A stretch of DNA of 38,025 nucleotides from Bacteroidota bacterium (GCA_018267725.1 JAFDXY010000024.1:1-38025), one strand, 5' to 3'. Positions 1 to 9,575 are shown, numbered from the stretch's first letter. Numbers and translations: made by a program. The notes: generated from the letters alone by a model not told the origin.

Positions 1-1380
<1,380 letters not shown>

Positions 1381-1541
1381 TGAGTTTGTCTGACTATTAA
1401 CTTCAAATAGAAATTAACGTTAGATTTAATTTAATTGTGCTTGTAAATCCTTACATGATTCTTAAAGAATTATGTTGCTGTTGCTTCCAAACTTTCAAAG
1501 AACTTTTGGTCTTTTTTACTATCCCTTTTTGATTGGGGTTG
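1381..1541 (-). other. 16S rRNA leader with boxA-like element
   Basis: This AT-rich stretch separates the last rRNA promoter from the 16S 5' end and would be transcribed as the rRNA leader. On the minus strand it holds AGTTCTTTGAAAG (plus coordinates 1492-1504), which resembles the boxA antitermination element found in rRNA leaders, and a short inverted repeat ATTCTT/AAGAAT (1458-1470). No reading frame of interest is present. The boxA label rests on resemblance and position only. Confidence 0.55.
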
Positions 1542-1572
1542 CAAAGGTAAGAGCCTTTATGATTTTACCAAA
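1542..1572 (-). promoter_or_regulatory. rRNA promoter P3 (start-proximal)
   Basis: On the minus strand the sequence reads TTTG, exactly 19 bp, then TACCTTTG, followed by CAACCCC. This matches the Bacteroidota sigma-70 promoter (-33 TTTG, -7 TAnnTTTG). It is the closest of three such promoters to the 16S gene, about 160 bp before the mature 5' end. Confidence 0.85.
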
Positions 1573-1645
1573 TTTATTTTCAATTTTTTTGAAAATTTTT
1601 ATTTGATTTTCTTTTTCGAAGAGCACCGTTTTTATTAACGGGCTG

Positions 1646-1676
1646 CAAATATAGAGTGATATTTTTTATTAGCAAA
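1646..1676 (-). promoter_or_regulatory. rRNA promoter P2 (middle)
   Basis: Minus strand TTTG-N19-TATATTTG followed by CAGCCCG. It has the same spacing and the same GC-rich start region as P3, 104 bp further upstream. An upstream AAATAAAA tract could act as an UP-like element. Confidence 0.85.
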
Positions 1677-1761
1677 TTTTATTTCAAAAAAGGCTAAAAT
1701 TTTTATCACTTTTAAAAGAACTTGCTTTTGTAATTGTGTATCGTTTTTCAAAAGCGGGGTG

Positions 1762-1792
1762 CAAAAATAAGAGCAGTTTTTTTATTACCAAA
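1762..1792 (-). promoter_or_regulatory. rRNA promoter P1 (distal)
   Basis: Minus strand TTTG-N19-TATTTTTG followed by CACCCCG, 116 bp upstream of P2. All three promoters share box spacing, the GC-rich discriminator directly after the -7 box, and a poly-A/T-rich upstream flank, so they look like diverged copies of one unit. Nothing else was found between truA and the 16S gene. Confidence 0.85.
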
Positions 1793-1890
1793 TCTTTTTT
1801 GAAAAAAATATTTTCAATCTTCTATAAAACCAATAATACAAAGGGTTTTAGTGAACATATTTTTTTTATTGCAATTAAACAATTGTGTGG

Positions 1891-2625
1891 TTAATAGTTT
1901 ACTGCTACTAAAAATAACCCATTTGCAGGTGCAGAAAAATCGGCATGGGAACAGTTTTTAGTTTCAATAATTTTTTCCCATTCGTTTAAAGTGATTTGAT
2001 TTCTACCAACTTTAAGCATTGTTGCAACAAGGCTTTTAACCATTCCTCGCAAAAATCTATTGGCTTTAATATTAAAAACTAAACAATCATTTTGAACAAA
2101 CCATTTAGCATATTCTATGGTACAATTGAATGTTTTTACCTGTGTATGTTTTTTTGAAAAGCTTGTAAAATTTGTATGAGATAAAAGTATTTGTGCTGCT
2201 TTATTCAATTTATCAATATCTAAAGAATATGGGTAATACCAAGCTGTTGATTTTAAAAAAGGGTTTTTATTTTGGTATATAAAATATTGATACTCTCTTG
2301 AAAGGGCATTAAACCGACAATGTTTATCTGCACTTACAGGAAAGATATTTTTGAAAACAATATCGGGAGAAATGATTGCATTGAGGCGATATAAATGTTT
2401 ATTGTTGATTTGAATTTGTGTTTCATCAACATCAAAATGAAAAAAATTTTGCAGGGCATGTACGCCGGCATCTGTACGAGAAGAGCCAACCAACTCAAAC
2501 GGCTGACGATAAAATGTTTGCAATGCTTTGGTTACTTCTGATTGAATGGTTACAGCATTATTTTGTATTTGAAAGCCATTAAATGCTGTGCCTTTATAAG
2601 AGACTTCTAAAAAATATCGTTGCAT
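1891..2625 (-). CDS. truA: tRNA pseudouridine(38-40) synthase TruA
   Basis: This 244-residue protein isomerises uridines 38-40 in the tRNA anticodon arm to pseudouridine. Length and sequence fit the TruA family. The N-terminal motif SSRTDAGVHALQN (residues 48-60) carries the invariant catalytic aspartate (D52), and RFLRGMV near residue 190 is the conserved RNA-binding/C-terminal half motif. The ATG at 2625 gives a family-typical start (MQRYFLEVSYKGTAFNGFQ). It lies alone, pointing toward the rRNA promoters about 100 bp downstream, so it may read into the rRNA control region. No terminator is visible after its stop. Confidence 0.95.
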   Translation of the reverse strand: MQRYFLEVSYKGTAFNGFQIQNNAVTIQSEVTKALQTFYRQPFELVGSSRTDAGVHALQNFFHFDVDETQIQINNKHLYRLNAIISPDIVFKNIFPVSADKHCRFNALSREYQYFIYQNKNPFLKSTAWYYPYSLDIDKLNKAAQILLSHTNFTSFSKKHTQVKTFNCTIEYAKWFVQNDCLVFNIKANRFLRGMVKSLVATMLKVGRNQITLNEWEKIIETKNCSHADFSAPANGLFLVAVNY

Positions 2626-2718
2626 GAAATAATATATTGATTGCTACTTGTATTGCTAAACTAATTTGTTTTATAACATAAATGAAAAAAAGCTGTGCTG
2701 TAATTTTTAATGAAGTTG

Positions 2719-2791
2719 TATATTTGTGGGGCAGAAGCTGAAAGGCTTTTGCAACCGTTAAAGCAGCCACTGGTTGCTTTTTCTATTTAGT
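2719..2791 (+). ncRNA. Candidate small RNA with promoter, two hairpins and terminator
   Basis: On the plus strand, between two minus-strand genes, a -7 box TATATTTG (2719-2726) is followed by a GGGG start region. A hairpin comes next (GCAGAAGC 2731-2738, loop TGAAAG, GCTTTTGC 2745-2752, one G-U pair). A second hairpin (AAAGCAGCC 2760-2768, loop ACT, GGTTGCTTT 2772-2780) runs into TTTTTCTATTT, a good intrinsic terminator. A transcript from about 2730 to 2786 would be about 55 nt. No clear -33 TTTG is seen at 19-21 bp. No downstream plus-strand gene lies within 1 kb, so this is not an obvious leader. Family unknown. Confidence 0.5.
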
Positions 2792-2818
2792 ATATGTTAT
2801 ATGCTCCTCACCCGAAAA

Positions 2819-3757
2819 TTACTTAATCAATAAATTAAATTTTTCTATAAACTGTGTAGAAGTGAATTGAGAACTAAGGTTACTAAAATTTTCTGCATCG
2901 CTAACATGTGGTTTTGCAATTTCAAAAAAATTATACTTACCAGCATCTGTTAAAAATAAAACTCCTAAATTTTTTATTTGCTCGGTTGTAAAACATTTTT
3001 TAGAAAAGAATTTATTGGCAGCATCATTCATAGCAGCATCGGTAGTAGCAGCGGCCATATCTAAACGCAACTTATAAAAATCTTCTGTAGTTGCATTGTT
3101 ATTACATTTTACAGGTTTAGGTTTTTCGGTTGTAATAACTTCATTAGTTGCTTTATTATTATTTACGACATTAATATTTGTTGCAGGAATAAAGATTGCA
3201 ATAGTATCTGATTTACTTTTTTCGCTTGCATCAATATAAACCTGATCTATGCCTAAAGAAGATTTTTTATCGTACATTTTAATAATAGAAGCGTTTGCCG
3301 GAGAGTTTGTTTTTTCTTCTTGAATAATTTCTTCTTTTTTAATTGTTGCTATTTCTTGCGGTTTGATTTGTTCTGTTTTTTGAGTAATTTCTTCTTTTTT
3401 CTCAGGTTGAGTATCTGTTTTTACAATAGCATCTGTTATATAATTTATTAATATAAATGTTTTACTATCTAATTGTTTTAAAGTAAAGCCAATACCTGCT
3501 TGCCCATCAACAACATCAACAACAAATTTTTGTTCAGGAAAAATATTTTTAGCAAAGCCAACGGTTAAATAGTATTTACCTTGTAAAAGTTGTGCAATAT
3601 TTACATAACCACTTGCAGTAGAACTATAAATATTGTTATTTAATTGAACATAAAAAGGTTGGCCATTGCTACTTTGTATAAACAAAAAATGTTTTTCTTG
3701 AGCATTAATTTTAAATAGCAATAAACCGTTTATAAAAAATAAAATAAAATACTTCAT
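2819..3757 (-). CDS. Secreted DUF4476-domain protein
   Basis: A 312-residue protein with an N-terminal signal peptide (hydrophobic residues about 3-18, ending near INAQ). Residues 20-110 look like a beta-rich domain, with a PEGA-like 'GKYYLTVGF' stretch near 65-75. Residues 115-220 are a low-complexity linker rich in K, E, T and N. The last ~80 residues, with repeated 'AAATTDAAMNDAA', 'CFTTEQIKNLGVLF' and a closing 'FIEKFNLLIK', match the DUF4476 domain common in Bacteroidota. The function of DUF4476 is not established. The linker suggests the two domains are tethered in the periplasm or at the surface. A TAAGTTTG box (minus strand, 3774-3781) lies 16 bp before the ATG and is a plausible -7 element. 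Confidence 0.75.
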   Translation of the reverse strand: MKYFILFFINGLLLFKINAQEKHFLFIQSSNGQPFYVQLNNNIYSSTASGYVNIAQLLQGKYYLTVGFAKNIFPEQKFVVDVVDGQAGIGFTLKQLDSKTFILINYITDAIVKTDTQPEKKEEITQKTEQIKPQEIATIKKEEIIQEEKTNSPANASIIKMYDKKSSLGIDQVYIDASEKSKSDTIAIFIPATNINVVNNNKATNEVITTEKPKPVKCNNNATTEDFYKLRLDMAAATTDAAMNDAANKFFSKKCFTTEQIKNLGVLFLTDAGKYNFFEIAKPHVSDAENFSNLSSQFTSTQFIEKFNLLIK

Positions 3758-3773
3758 AAGGGTATGGTTAATA

Positions 3774-3781
3774 CAAACTTA
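3774..3781 (-). promoter_or_regulatory. -7 box upstream of the DUF4476 gene
   Basis: TAAGTTTG on the minus strand matches TAnnTTTG and lies 16 bp before the start codon at 3757. No clear TTTG is visible 19-21 bp upstream, so only the -7 half is supported. Confidence 0.4.
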
Positions 3782-3878
3782 GTTTAAATAATGAAACCGA
3801 AATAAAATGTTTACGCTCATCAAATTTTATTAAGCTAATTCTAACAAATATTATCTTTAGCCCCTAATTAATTTTAAT

Positions 3879-6359
3879 ATGAAGAAGTTTATTTTGCTTG
3901 CATTTGCAACAATTCCTTTTATTGCCATTTCGCAGCAACAACCTAAAGACACAGCATGGAAAAAAATTTACCGATCTTTTGCAACAAAAGAAAATGATTT
4001 GGTACACACCAAGCTACAAGCAAAGTTTGATTATGCAAACGCATATATGTACGGCAAAGCATGGATTACCTTAAAGCCTCACTTTTATGCTACCAACACT
4101 TTGCAACTTGATGCAAAGGCAATGAATATTAATAAGGTAGAAATTATAAAAGGCGGGAAAAATATCCCCTTAAAATATACTTACGATAGTTTATTGCTTA
4201 CAATTACCTTAGATAAAACATATAAAAATAATGAACAATATATTGTTTATATAGATTATGTGTCTAAACCAAATGAATACAAATCTAAAGGTGGTAGTGC
4301 AGCTATTACAGACGATAAAGGTTTATATTTTATTAACCCAACAGGAAAAGAAAAAGATAAACCAACACAAATTTGGACACAAGGTGAAACAGAAAGCAAC
4401 AGCGTTTGGGTGCCAACTATTGATAAGCCCGACCAAAAAATGACGGAAGAAATTTACATGACTGTTCCTGCAAAATATGTAACACTAAGCAACGGAAAGC
4501 TTATAAGTTCTACCAAAAACACAGACGGCACAAGAACAGATTATTGGAAAATGGATTTACCGCATAGCCCTTATTTAATGTTTATGGGCGTTGGAGAATA
4601 TGCAATAGTAAAAGATAATTATAAAGGAAAAGAAGTAAGTTATTATGTAGAAAAAGAATATGAAAAAGTTGCCAGAAGAATTTTTGGAGAAACACCTGAA
4701 ATGATAAAATTTTATAGTGAAAAAGTTACAGGTATAGATTTCCCTTGGCAAAAATATGCTCAAATTGTTGGAAGAGATTATGTAAGCGGTGCTATGGAAA
4801 ACACAACTGCAACCTTACACCAAGAAAGTGCACAACAAAATGCAAGACAATTAGTTGATGGTAATGGTTGGGAAAGCACCATTGCACACGAATTATTCCA
4901 TCAATGGTTTGGAGATTATGTAACAACAGAAAGCTGGAGTAATTTAACCGTAAACGAATCTTTTGCAGATTACAGTGAATATTTATGGAATGAATATAAA
5001 CACGGAATGGATGCAGCTTTAGATGATAACTTTTCTAAAATGCAACGTTATTTTTCAAACCCAACAGATGCAAAAAAAGATTTAGTGCGTTTTTATTATG
5101 CCGATAAAGAAGATATGTTTGATAATGTAACTTACGCCAAAGGCGGAAGAATTTTAAACATGCTTCGCCATTATGTTGGAGATAGTGCCTTCTTCAAATC
5201 ATTAAACCTATATTTAAATACTTACAAATTTGCAAACGGCAGTGCACACAAATTGCGTTTGGCATTTGAACAAATAACCGGAAAAGATTTAAACTGGTTT
5301 TTTAATCAATGGTATTTTGGAAGTGGGCATCCAAAAGTTGAAATTAATTATGCTTATGATGCCGAAAAACAATTAGCATCTGTTATTATAAAACAAACAC
5401 AAACAACCGATAAAGTTTTTAAACTGCCTATTGATATTGATATCTATCATGGTTCAGAAAAAAAACGTACAACTGTTTGGATGGAAAATAAAACAGACAC
5501 TTTCAACTTTAACGTTACTTCAAAACCAGACTTAATAAATGTAGATGCCAATAAATATTTGTTATGGGAAAAGAAAGACAATAAAACTTTAACCGAATTT
5601 ATTCATCAATACAAATATGCAAAAAATTATATAGATAGAAAAGAAGCTATTGATTATTGTGCAAGACATAAAAGTGAAGTAGCTGCATTAGATTTATTAA
5701 AAACCGGTTTAAACGATACTTATTACAAATTACGCATTCGCTGTTTAGCTGCCATTCAAGATGCTAATTTAGATGAAACCACTATTGCTAAAATAGAAAC
5801 AATGGCAAAGGCTGATACCAAGCCACAATGCCGTAGTTATGCCATTAATTATTTGGCAAAAACAAACGATAAAAAGTATATGCCTTTGTTTTTAAAAGCA
5901 GTGTATGATTCTTCTTATACTGTTGCCGGAAGTGCATTAGAAGCTATTGCCAATTTAGATGAAGCAAAAGCAATTAGCTTATTGCCCGAATTAAAGAAAG
6001 ATTGTAAAGGTGCATTAAAAGCAGCTGTAGAAGCTATTGATATTTTAACCAAAGGCGATAATGATTTTGATGAAATAACCAACAATTTTGTTGGTGTTAA
6101 AAGTTTACAAGAAAAATTTAGTGGCTTAGAAAGTTATATTACATTTTTAACTAAAGTAAACAATACTGCTAACTTTAAAAAAGGAATAGATTTAGTTGTT
6201 GATTTTAGAAATAAAGTTGCTCAATATGGTGTAGCACCGCAAATAAATGCAATGCTTACCGGAATTATTATTGGCAAGAAAGAAGCAGCAAAGGCTAAAG
6301 GTGCTAATGCAGCAGATATGGACGAACAAATAAAATATGTAAAAGAACAAGCTAAATAA
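3879..6359 (+). CDS. Secreted M1-family zinc aminopeptidase
   Basis: An 826-residue metallopeptidase of the M1 (aminopeptidase N-like) family, predicted to remove N-terminal residues from peptides outside the cytoplasm. A signal peptide covers about residues 1-18 (MKKFILLAFATIPFIAIS, then QQQ). The substrate motif GAMEN is at 304-308. The zinc site HELFH is at 337-341, with the third ligand E360 in NESFADY, the exact spacing HExxH-X18-E of the family. The region from about 590 to 790 has helical HEAT-like repeats, as in many Bacteroidota M1 proteins. A TATCTTTA box (3852-3859), one base off TAnnTTTG, sits 19 bp before the ATG. It ends at a shared terminator facing the ABC ATPase gene. Exact substrate unknown. 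Confidence 0.93.
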   Translation: MKKFILLAFATIPFIAISQQQPKDTAWKKIYRSFATKENDLVHTKLQAKFDYANAYMYGKAWITLKPHFYATNTLQLDAKAMNINKVEIIKGGKNIPLKYTYDSLLLTITLDKTYKNNEQYIVYIDYVSKPNEYKSKGGSAAITDDKGLYFINPTGKEKDKPTQIWTQGETESNSVWVPTIDKPDQKMTEEIYMTVPAKYVTLSNGKLISSTKNTDGTRTDYWKMDLPHSPYLMFMGVGEYAIVKDNYKGKEVSYYVEKEYEKVARRIFGETPEMIKFYSEKVTGIDFPWQKYAQIVGRDYVSGAMENTTATLHQESAQQNARQLVDGNGWESTIAHELFHQWFGDYVTTESWSNLTVNESFADYSEYLWNEYKHGMDAALDDNFSKMQRYFSNPTDAKKDLVRFYYADKEDMFDNVTYAKGGRILNMLRHYVGDSAFFKSLNLYLNTYKFANGSAHKLRLAFEQITGKDLNWFFNQWYFGSGHPKVEINYAYDAEKQLASVIIKQTQTTDKVFKLPIDIDIYHGSEKKRTTVWMENKTDTFNFNVTSKPDLINVDANKYLLWEKKDNKTLTEFIHQYKYAKNYIDRKEAIDYCARHKSEVAALDLLKTGLNDTYYKLRIRCLAAIQDANLDETTIAKIETMAKADTKPQCRSYAINYLAKTNDKKYMPLFLKAVYDSSYTVAGSALEAIANLDEAKAISLLPELKKDCKGALKAAVEAIDILTKGDNDFDEITNNFVGVKSLQEKFSGLESYITFLTKVNNTANFKKGIDLVVDFRNKVAQYGVAPQINAMLTGIIIGKKEAAKAKGANAADMDEQIKYVKEQAK

Positions 6360-6381
6360 ATATAAAGCTCTTCCAAAATAT

Positions 6382-6406
6382 AAAGCCTCGCCAAAAGCGG
6401 GGCTTT
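6382..6406. terminator. Bidirectional intrinsic terminator
   Basis: AAAGCCTCGC (6382-6391), loop CAAAA, GCGGGGCTTT (6397-6406): a 10-bp stem with one G-U pair. On the plus strand it is followed by ATTATTGT. On the minus strand the stem ends in TTT followed by ATATTTT. It lies between the convergent aminopeptidase (+) and ABC ATPase (-) genes and can serve both. Confidence 0.8.
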
Positions 6407-6445
6407 ATTATTGTAATTCATTTACATGAAAATATTTCTAAAAAA

Positions 6446-7084
6446 TTATTTCCAATCCAGAATATTTAAACGATTGGTACAGAAATTAATTTCTTGTTCA
6501 TCATTACTGCACACAATTACCAAACGGTTAGTTGTATAATTTTTTATGAGTTGATGATACAATTGAAAACCTGCAACATCTAAATTAGTGCAAGGCTCAT
6601 CTAACAAAATAATTGGTACGTTCGAAAAAAAAGCCTGAGCCAATTTTAAACGTTGTTTCATTCCGCTGCTGTAATAACGTATTTGTTTATCTGCTGCTTT
6701 AGTTAAGCCTACAATTAATAAAATTTCATTAACTGTTATATTTGGTAATAATGGTTTAAATGATTGATGAAACTGCAAAAATTCTTTAGCAGTCATTTCT
6801 TCTATTAATTCTAAATAAGGTGCAGCAATAGAGAGTAATTGAGAATTAAGAATTGAGGATTGAGCAATATTGTTGTCATTACTTTTCCACTCTCCATTGT
6901 TCACTTGTATAACTCCCTCGCTTAAATTGGTTGAACCAGCAATGCATTGTAGCAAAGTGCTTTTACCGCTTCCGTTTGGGCCTGTTATGGCATAAGATTG
7001 TGTAGAAGTAAATTGATAGTTTAGTTTTCGGAATATCCATTCACGATTAAATTTTTTCCCTGCATTTTGTAAATGAATTTCCAT
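6446..7084 (-). CDS. ABC transporter ATP-binding protein, orphan
   Basis: A 212-residue single-domain ABC ATPase. Walker A GPNGSGKS is at residues 35-42, the signature YSSGMKQR at 138-145 and Walker B IILLDEP at 158-164, followed by a NLD D-loop. The switch position after the fifth core strand, normally His, reads Asn in VCSNDEQE (N194), so ATP turnover may be altered. No permease is encoded next to it. It follows lpxA by 36 bp in the same orientation and is probably the last gene of the lpxC-fabZ/lpxA transcript. It could energise an unlinked membrane subunit or be a CcmA-like cytoplasmic ATPase; the substrate cannot be told from sequence. Confidence 0.88.
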   Translation of the reverse strand: MEIHLQNAGKKFNREWIFRKLNYQFTSTQSYAITGPNGSGKSTLLQCIAGSTNLSEGVIQVNNGEWKSNDNNIAQSSILNSQLLSIAAPYLELIEEMTAKEFLQFHQSFKPLLPNITVNEILLIVGLTKAADKQIRYYSSGMKQRLKLAQAFFSNVPIILLDEPCTNLDVAGFQLYHQLIKNYTTNRLVIVCSNDEQEINFCTNRLNILDWK

Positions 7085-7120
7085 TAACTACTGCAATATA
7101 ATATTGAGGATATTTATAAA

Positions 7121-7918
7121 TTATTCTTCTTCAGCAGAACCTTTAGTGTAACGTTTAATAATACCTCTTCCACTTTCACGAATAAAAGTTACTATTTCAT
7201 CTCTTTCATCACTTGCTATTACTTCTTCTTCAATAAATTCTAATGCTTGTGAAGTATTCATTCCTTTATTATAAATAAATCTATATATATCTAATATATG
7301 ATTAATTTTTTCGTTTGAAAAACCTCTGCGTTTTAAACCAACACTGTTTACGCCACCATAACTTAATGGTGTGCGTACTGCTTTTATATAAGGAGGAACA
7401 TCTTTACTAACCAAACTTCCTCCACCAATATATGAATGTTGGCCAATTTGCACAAATTGATGTATGGCACAAACTCCTGCAATTATTGAATAATCTCCCA
7501 TTGTTACATGCCCTGCCATTTGAGAGTTATTGCTCATAATGCAATGGTTGCCCACTATACAATCGTGTGCAATATGGCTGTATGCCATAATTAAACAGTT
7601 GTTGCCAACTTTTGTTTTCTTTCTATCTTCTGTGCCTCTGTTAATAGTTACAAATTCTCTAATAATAGTACTGTCGCCAATTTCTACGGTGGTTCTTTCT
7701 CCTGCAAATTTTAAATCTTGCGGTATTGCTCCTAAAACTGCACCGGGAAATATTTGACAATTTTTTCCTATGCGTGTTCCGTCCATTATGGTTACGTTAC
7801 TTCCAATCCATGTGCCTTCACCAATACGCACATCTCCGTGAATAACGGTAAAAGGATCAATTTTTACATTGGAAGCAATTCTTGCATTAGGGTCTATGTA
7901 GGTGTAGGGATGTGTCAT
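7121..7918 (-). CDS. lpxA: UDP-N-acetylglucosamine acyltransferase LpxA
   Basis: The first enzyme of lipid A synthesis, transferring a 3-hydroxyacyl chain from acyl carrier protein to UDP-GlcNAc in the cytoplasm. Left-handed beta-helix hexapeptide repeats fill the N-terminal two thirds, the catalytic pair sits in SHIAHDC (the second His equals E. coli H125), and VPPYIKAVRTP...GVNSVGLKRRGF is the family hallmark before the helical C-terminus. I start at the ATG at 7918 (MTHPYTYIDP), which aligns with E. coli LpxA. The frame is open to ATGs at 7960 and 7981, which would add 14 or 21 residues not typical of the family. It lies downstream of lpxC-fabZ, so three early lipid A and fatty acid activities are co-expressed. 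Confidence 0.94.
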   Translation of the reverse strand: MTHPYTYIDPNARIASNVKIDPFTVIHGDVRIGEGTWIGSNVTIMDGTRIGKNCQIFPGAVLGAIPQDLKFAGERTTVEIGDSTIIREFVTINRGTEDRKKTKVGNNCLIMAYSHIAHDCIVGNHCIMSNNSQMAGHVTMGDYSIIAGVCAIHQFVQIGQHSYIGGGSLVSKDVPPYIKAVRTPLSYGGVNSVGLKRRGFSNEKINHILDIYRFIYNKGMNTSQALEFIEEEVIASDERDEIVTFIRESGRGIIKRYTKGSAEEE

Positions 7919-8040
7919 CCGCGTACTTGTTTTTGGTTTTAAAGTTTCTACGGCAATCATATTAATTTGATAAGACCGCATTGATTGAAAAAACGATGCC
8001 AGCGTTTAAACAGTTAATTAAAATTAACAAATTTATTATT

Positions 8041-9447
8041 TTATGAACGCTTTACAACTTGAGCTACCAAATCTCCTTCGGTAGCTACTTTTCCGTTTAC
8101 ATAAACGGTTCCGTGCATTTCACAAATACCACGCCTTATTGGACCTGATAGTTCCATTTTTAATAACATGGTATCTCCGGGTTTTACCATTTGTTTAAAC
8201 TTACAATTATCTATTTTTAAAAAGTAAGTATCGTACTCGCCTTCGGGCATTGCATTTATGCAAAGAATACCTCCTGTTTGTGCCAATGCTTCTATTTGTA
8301 AAACTCCGGGCATTACAGGATTTCCAGGGAAATGACCGGGAAAAAACCATTCATTGTAAGAAACATTTTTTACACCAATAATATGTTTATCGGTTAATTC
8401 AATAATCTTATCTACTAACAAAAATGGGTGGCGATGCGGTAAAGTTTTTTCTATTTGTTGCAAAGTATAAACAGGTGGTAATGCTGGATTATAAATTGGT
8501 ACATCTTTTACGTGTTTATTTTTTTTAATGTACTGTTTTATTTTTTTTGCAAACTCAACATTGGTGCTATGCCCCGGACGGTTGGCAATAATTCTTGCTT
8601 TAATAGGATAACCTATTAAGGCCAAATCTCCTATTACATCTAATAATTTATGTCTTGCTGGCTCGTTAGGGAAACGTAATTCTAAATTGTTTAAATAGCC
8701 TTCGCTTTTTATTTCAACTTTATCTCGTTTAAAAACTTTTGCTAAGCGAGACATTTCTGCATCGGTTACGGGTTTATCTACTACTACAATGGCGTTGTTA
8801 ATATCTCCACCTTTAATTAAATCGTGGTCAAGCAGCATTTCTAATTCATGCAAAAAACAAAAAGTTCTGCATGGTGCAATTTCGTTTTTAAATTCTTTTA
8901 TTGATTTTAATCCGGCGTGTTGTGTGCCTAAAACCGGGCTGTTAAAATCTATTAATGTTGTTATTTGATAATCTACCGATGGCATTGCTACCATTTCAAC
9001 ACGTTTTTTTTCATCGTATAACAAAATATTTTCATCTATGCTATACCATATTTTAGCTGCTTCTTGTTCGGTTATTCCTGCTTTTTCAATTAATTCAACA
9101 AAGGGTTCAGAGCTTCCGTCTATTATAGGAATTTCGGGACCATTTAATTCAATTAAACAATTATCTATACCCATACCTACTAAAGCGGCCAAAATGTGTT
9201 CTACCGTACTAACTTTTGCATCATCAACTTGTAAAGTAGTTCCTCGGCTTGTATCTGTAACTAAATCACAATCGGCTTTAATAATGGGTTTATTGGGTAA
9301 ATCAATTCTTTGAAACTGAATGCCAAAGCCCGGATTAGCAGGTTTTAAAACCATATCAACTAAAACGCCCGTATGTAATCCGGTTCCGCTAATACTTGCA
9401 ACACTACTTATTGTATGCTGCTTATCTGGATTAAAATTTACAACCAT
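8041..9447 (-). CDS. lpxC-fabZ: Bifunctional LpxC deacetylase / FabZ dehydratase
   Basis: A 468-residue fusion known from Bacteroidota. Residues 1-~305 are LpxC, the zinc UDP-3-O-acyl-GlcNAc deacetylase that commits the cell to lipid A: EHILAAL carries H84, RHKLLD carries H266 and D270, and PGHS carries the catalytic-type H293. Residues ~322-468 are FabZ, the 3-hydroxyacyl-ACP dehydratase hot-dog domain: PHRHPFLLVD near 337-346, then the active site FPGHFPGNPVMPGVLQIEA with H372 and E386. Joining the two puts a competitor and a consumer of the same 3-hydroxyacyl-ACP pool on one polypeptide, in step with lpxA next door. The start at 9447 fits the family. A leader of about 115 nt with a -7 box precedes it. 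Confidence 0.96.
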   Translation of the reverse strand: MVVNFNPDKQHTISSVASISGTGLHTGVLVDMVLKPANPGFGIQFQRIDLPNKPIIKADCDLVTDTSRGTTLQVDDAKVSTVEHILAALVGMGIDNCLIELNGPEIPIIDGSSEPFVELIEKAGITEQEAAKIWYSIDENILLYDEKKRVEMVAMPSVDYQITTLIDFNSPVLGTQHAGLKSIKEFKNEIAPCRTFCFLHELEMLLDHDLIKGGDINNAIVVVDKPVTDAEMSRLAKVFKRDKVEIKSEGYLNNLELRFPNEPARHKLLDVIGDLALIGYPIKARIIANRPGHSTNVEFAKKIKQYIKKNKHVKDVPIYNPALPPVYTLQQIEKTLPHRHPFLLVDKIIELTDKHIIGVKNVSYNEWFFPGHFPGNPVMPGVLQIEALAQTGGILCINAMPEGEYDTYFLKIDNCKFKQMVKPGDTMLLKMELSGPIRRGICEMHGTVYVNGKVATEGDLVAQVVKRS

Positions 9448-9567
9448 TCGTTTACTTATTTTTTAGAATATACAACAAGAATGTTGGCATTTGCCATACA
9501 AAATAAAATACCTGTTGCGTTTGTACCAAAGCAATATTTTAAACTCATGCTTCAGAAACATGGTGGG

Positions 9568-9575
9568 CAAAAATA
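9568..9575 (-). promoter_or_regulatory. Candidate -7 box of the lpxC-fabZ transcript
   Basis: TATTTTTG followed by CCCACC on the minus strand resembles the rRNA promoters' -7 box and GC-rich start region. It would give a leader of about 115 nt before the lpxC start. No convincing -33 TTTG is seen. Confidence 0.45.

Noticed and set aside
2731..2791. The candidate RNA as a bacterial SRP (4.5S) RNA, because of an AAGCAGCC stretch
   Set aside because: The rest of the SRP core (GGTCAGG and the GNAR tetraloop helix) is absent and the RNA is too short.
7919..7981. N-terminal extension of LpxA from ATGs at 7960 or 7981
   Set aside because: The ATG at 7918 aligns with characterised LpxA starts; the extra residues show no family similarity, though they cannot be fully excluded.
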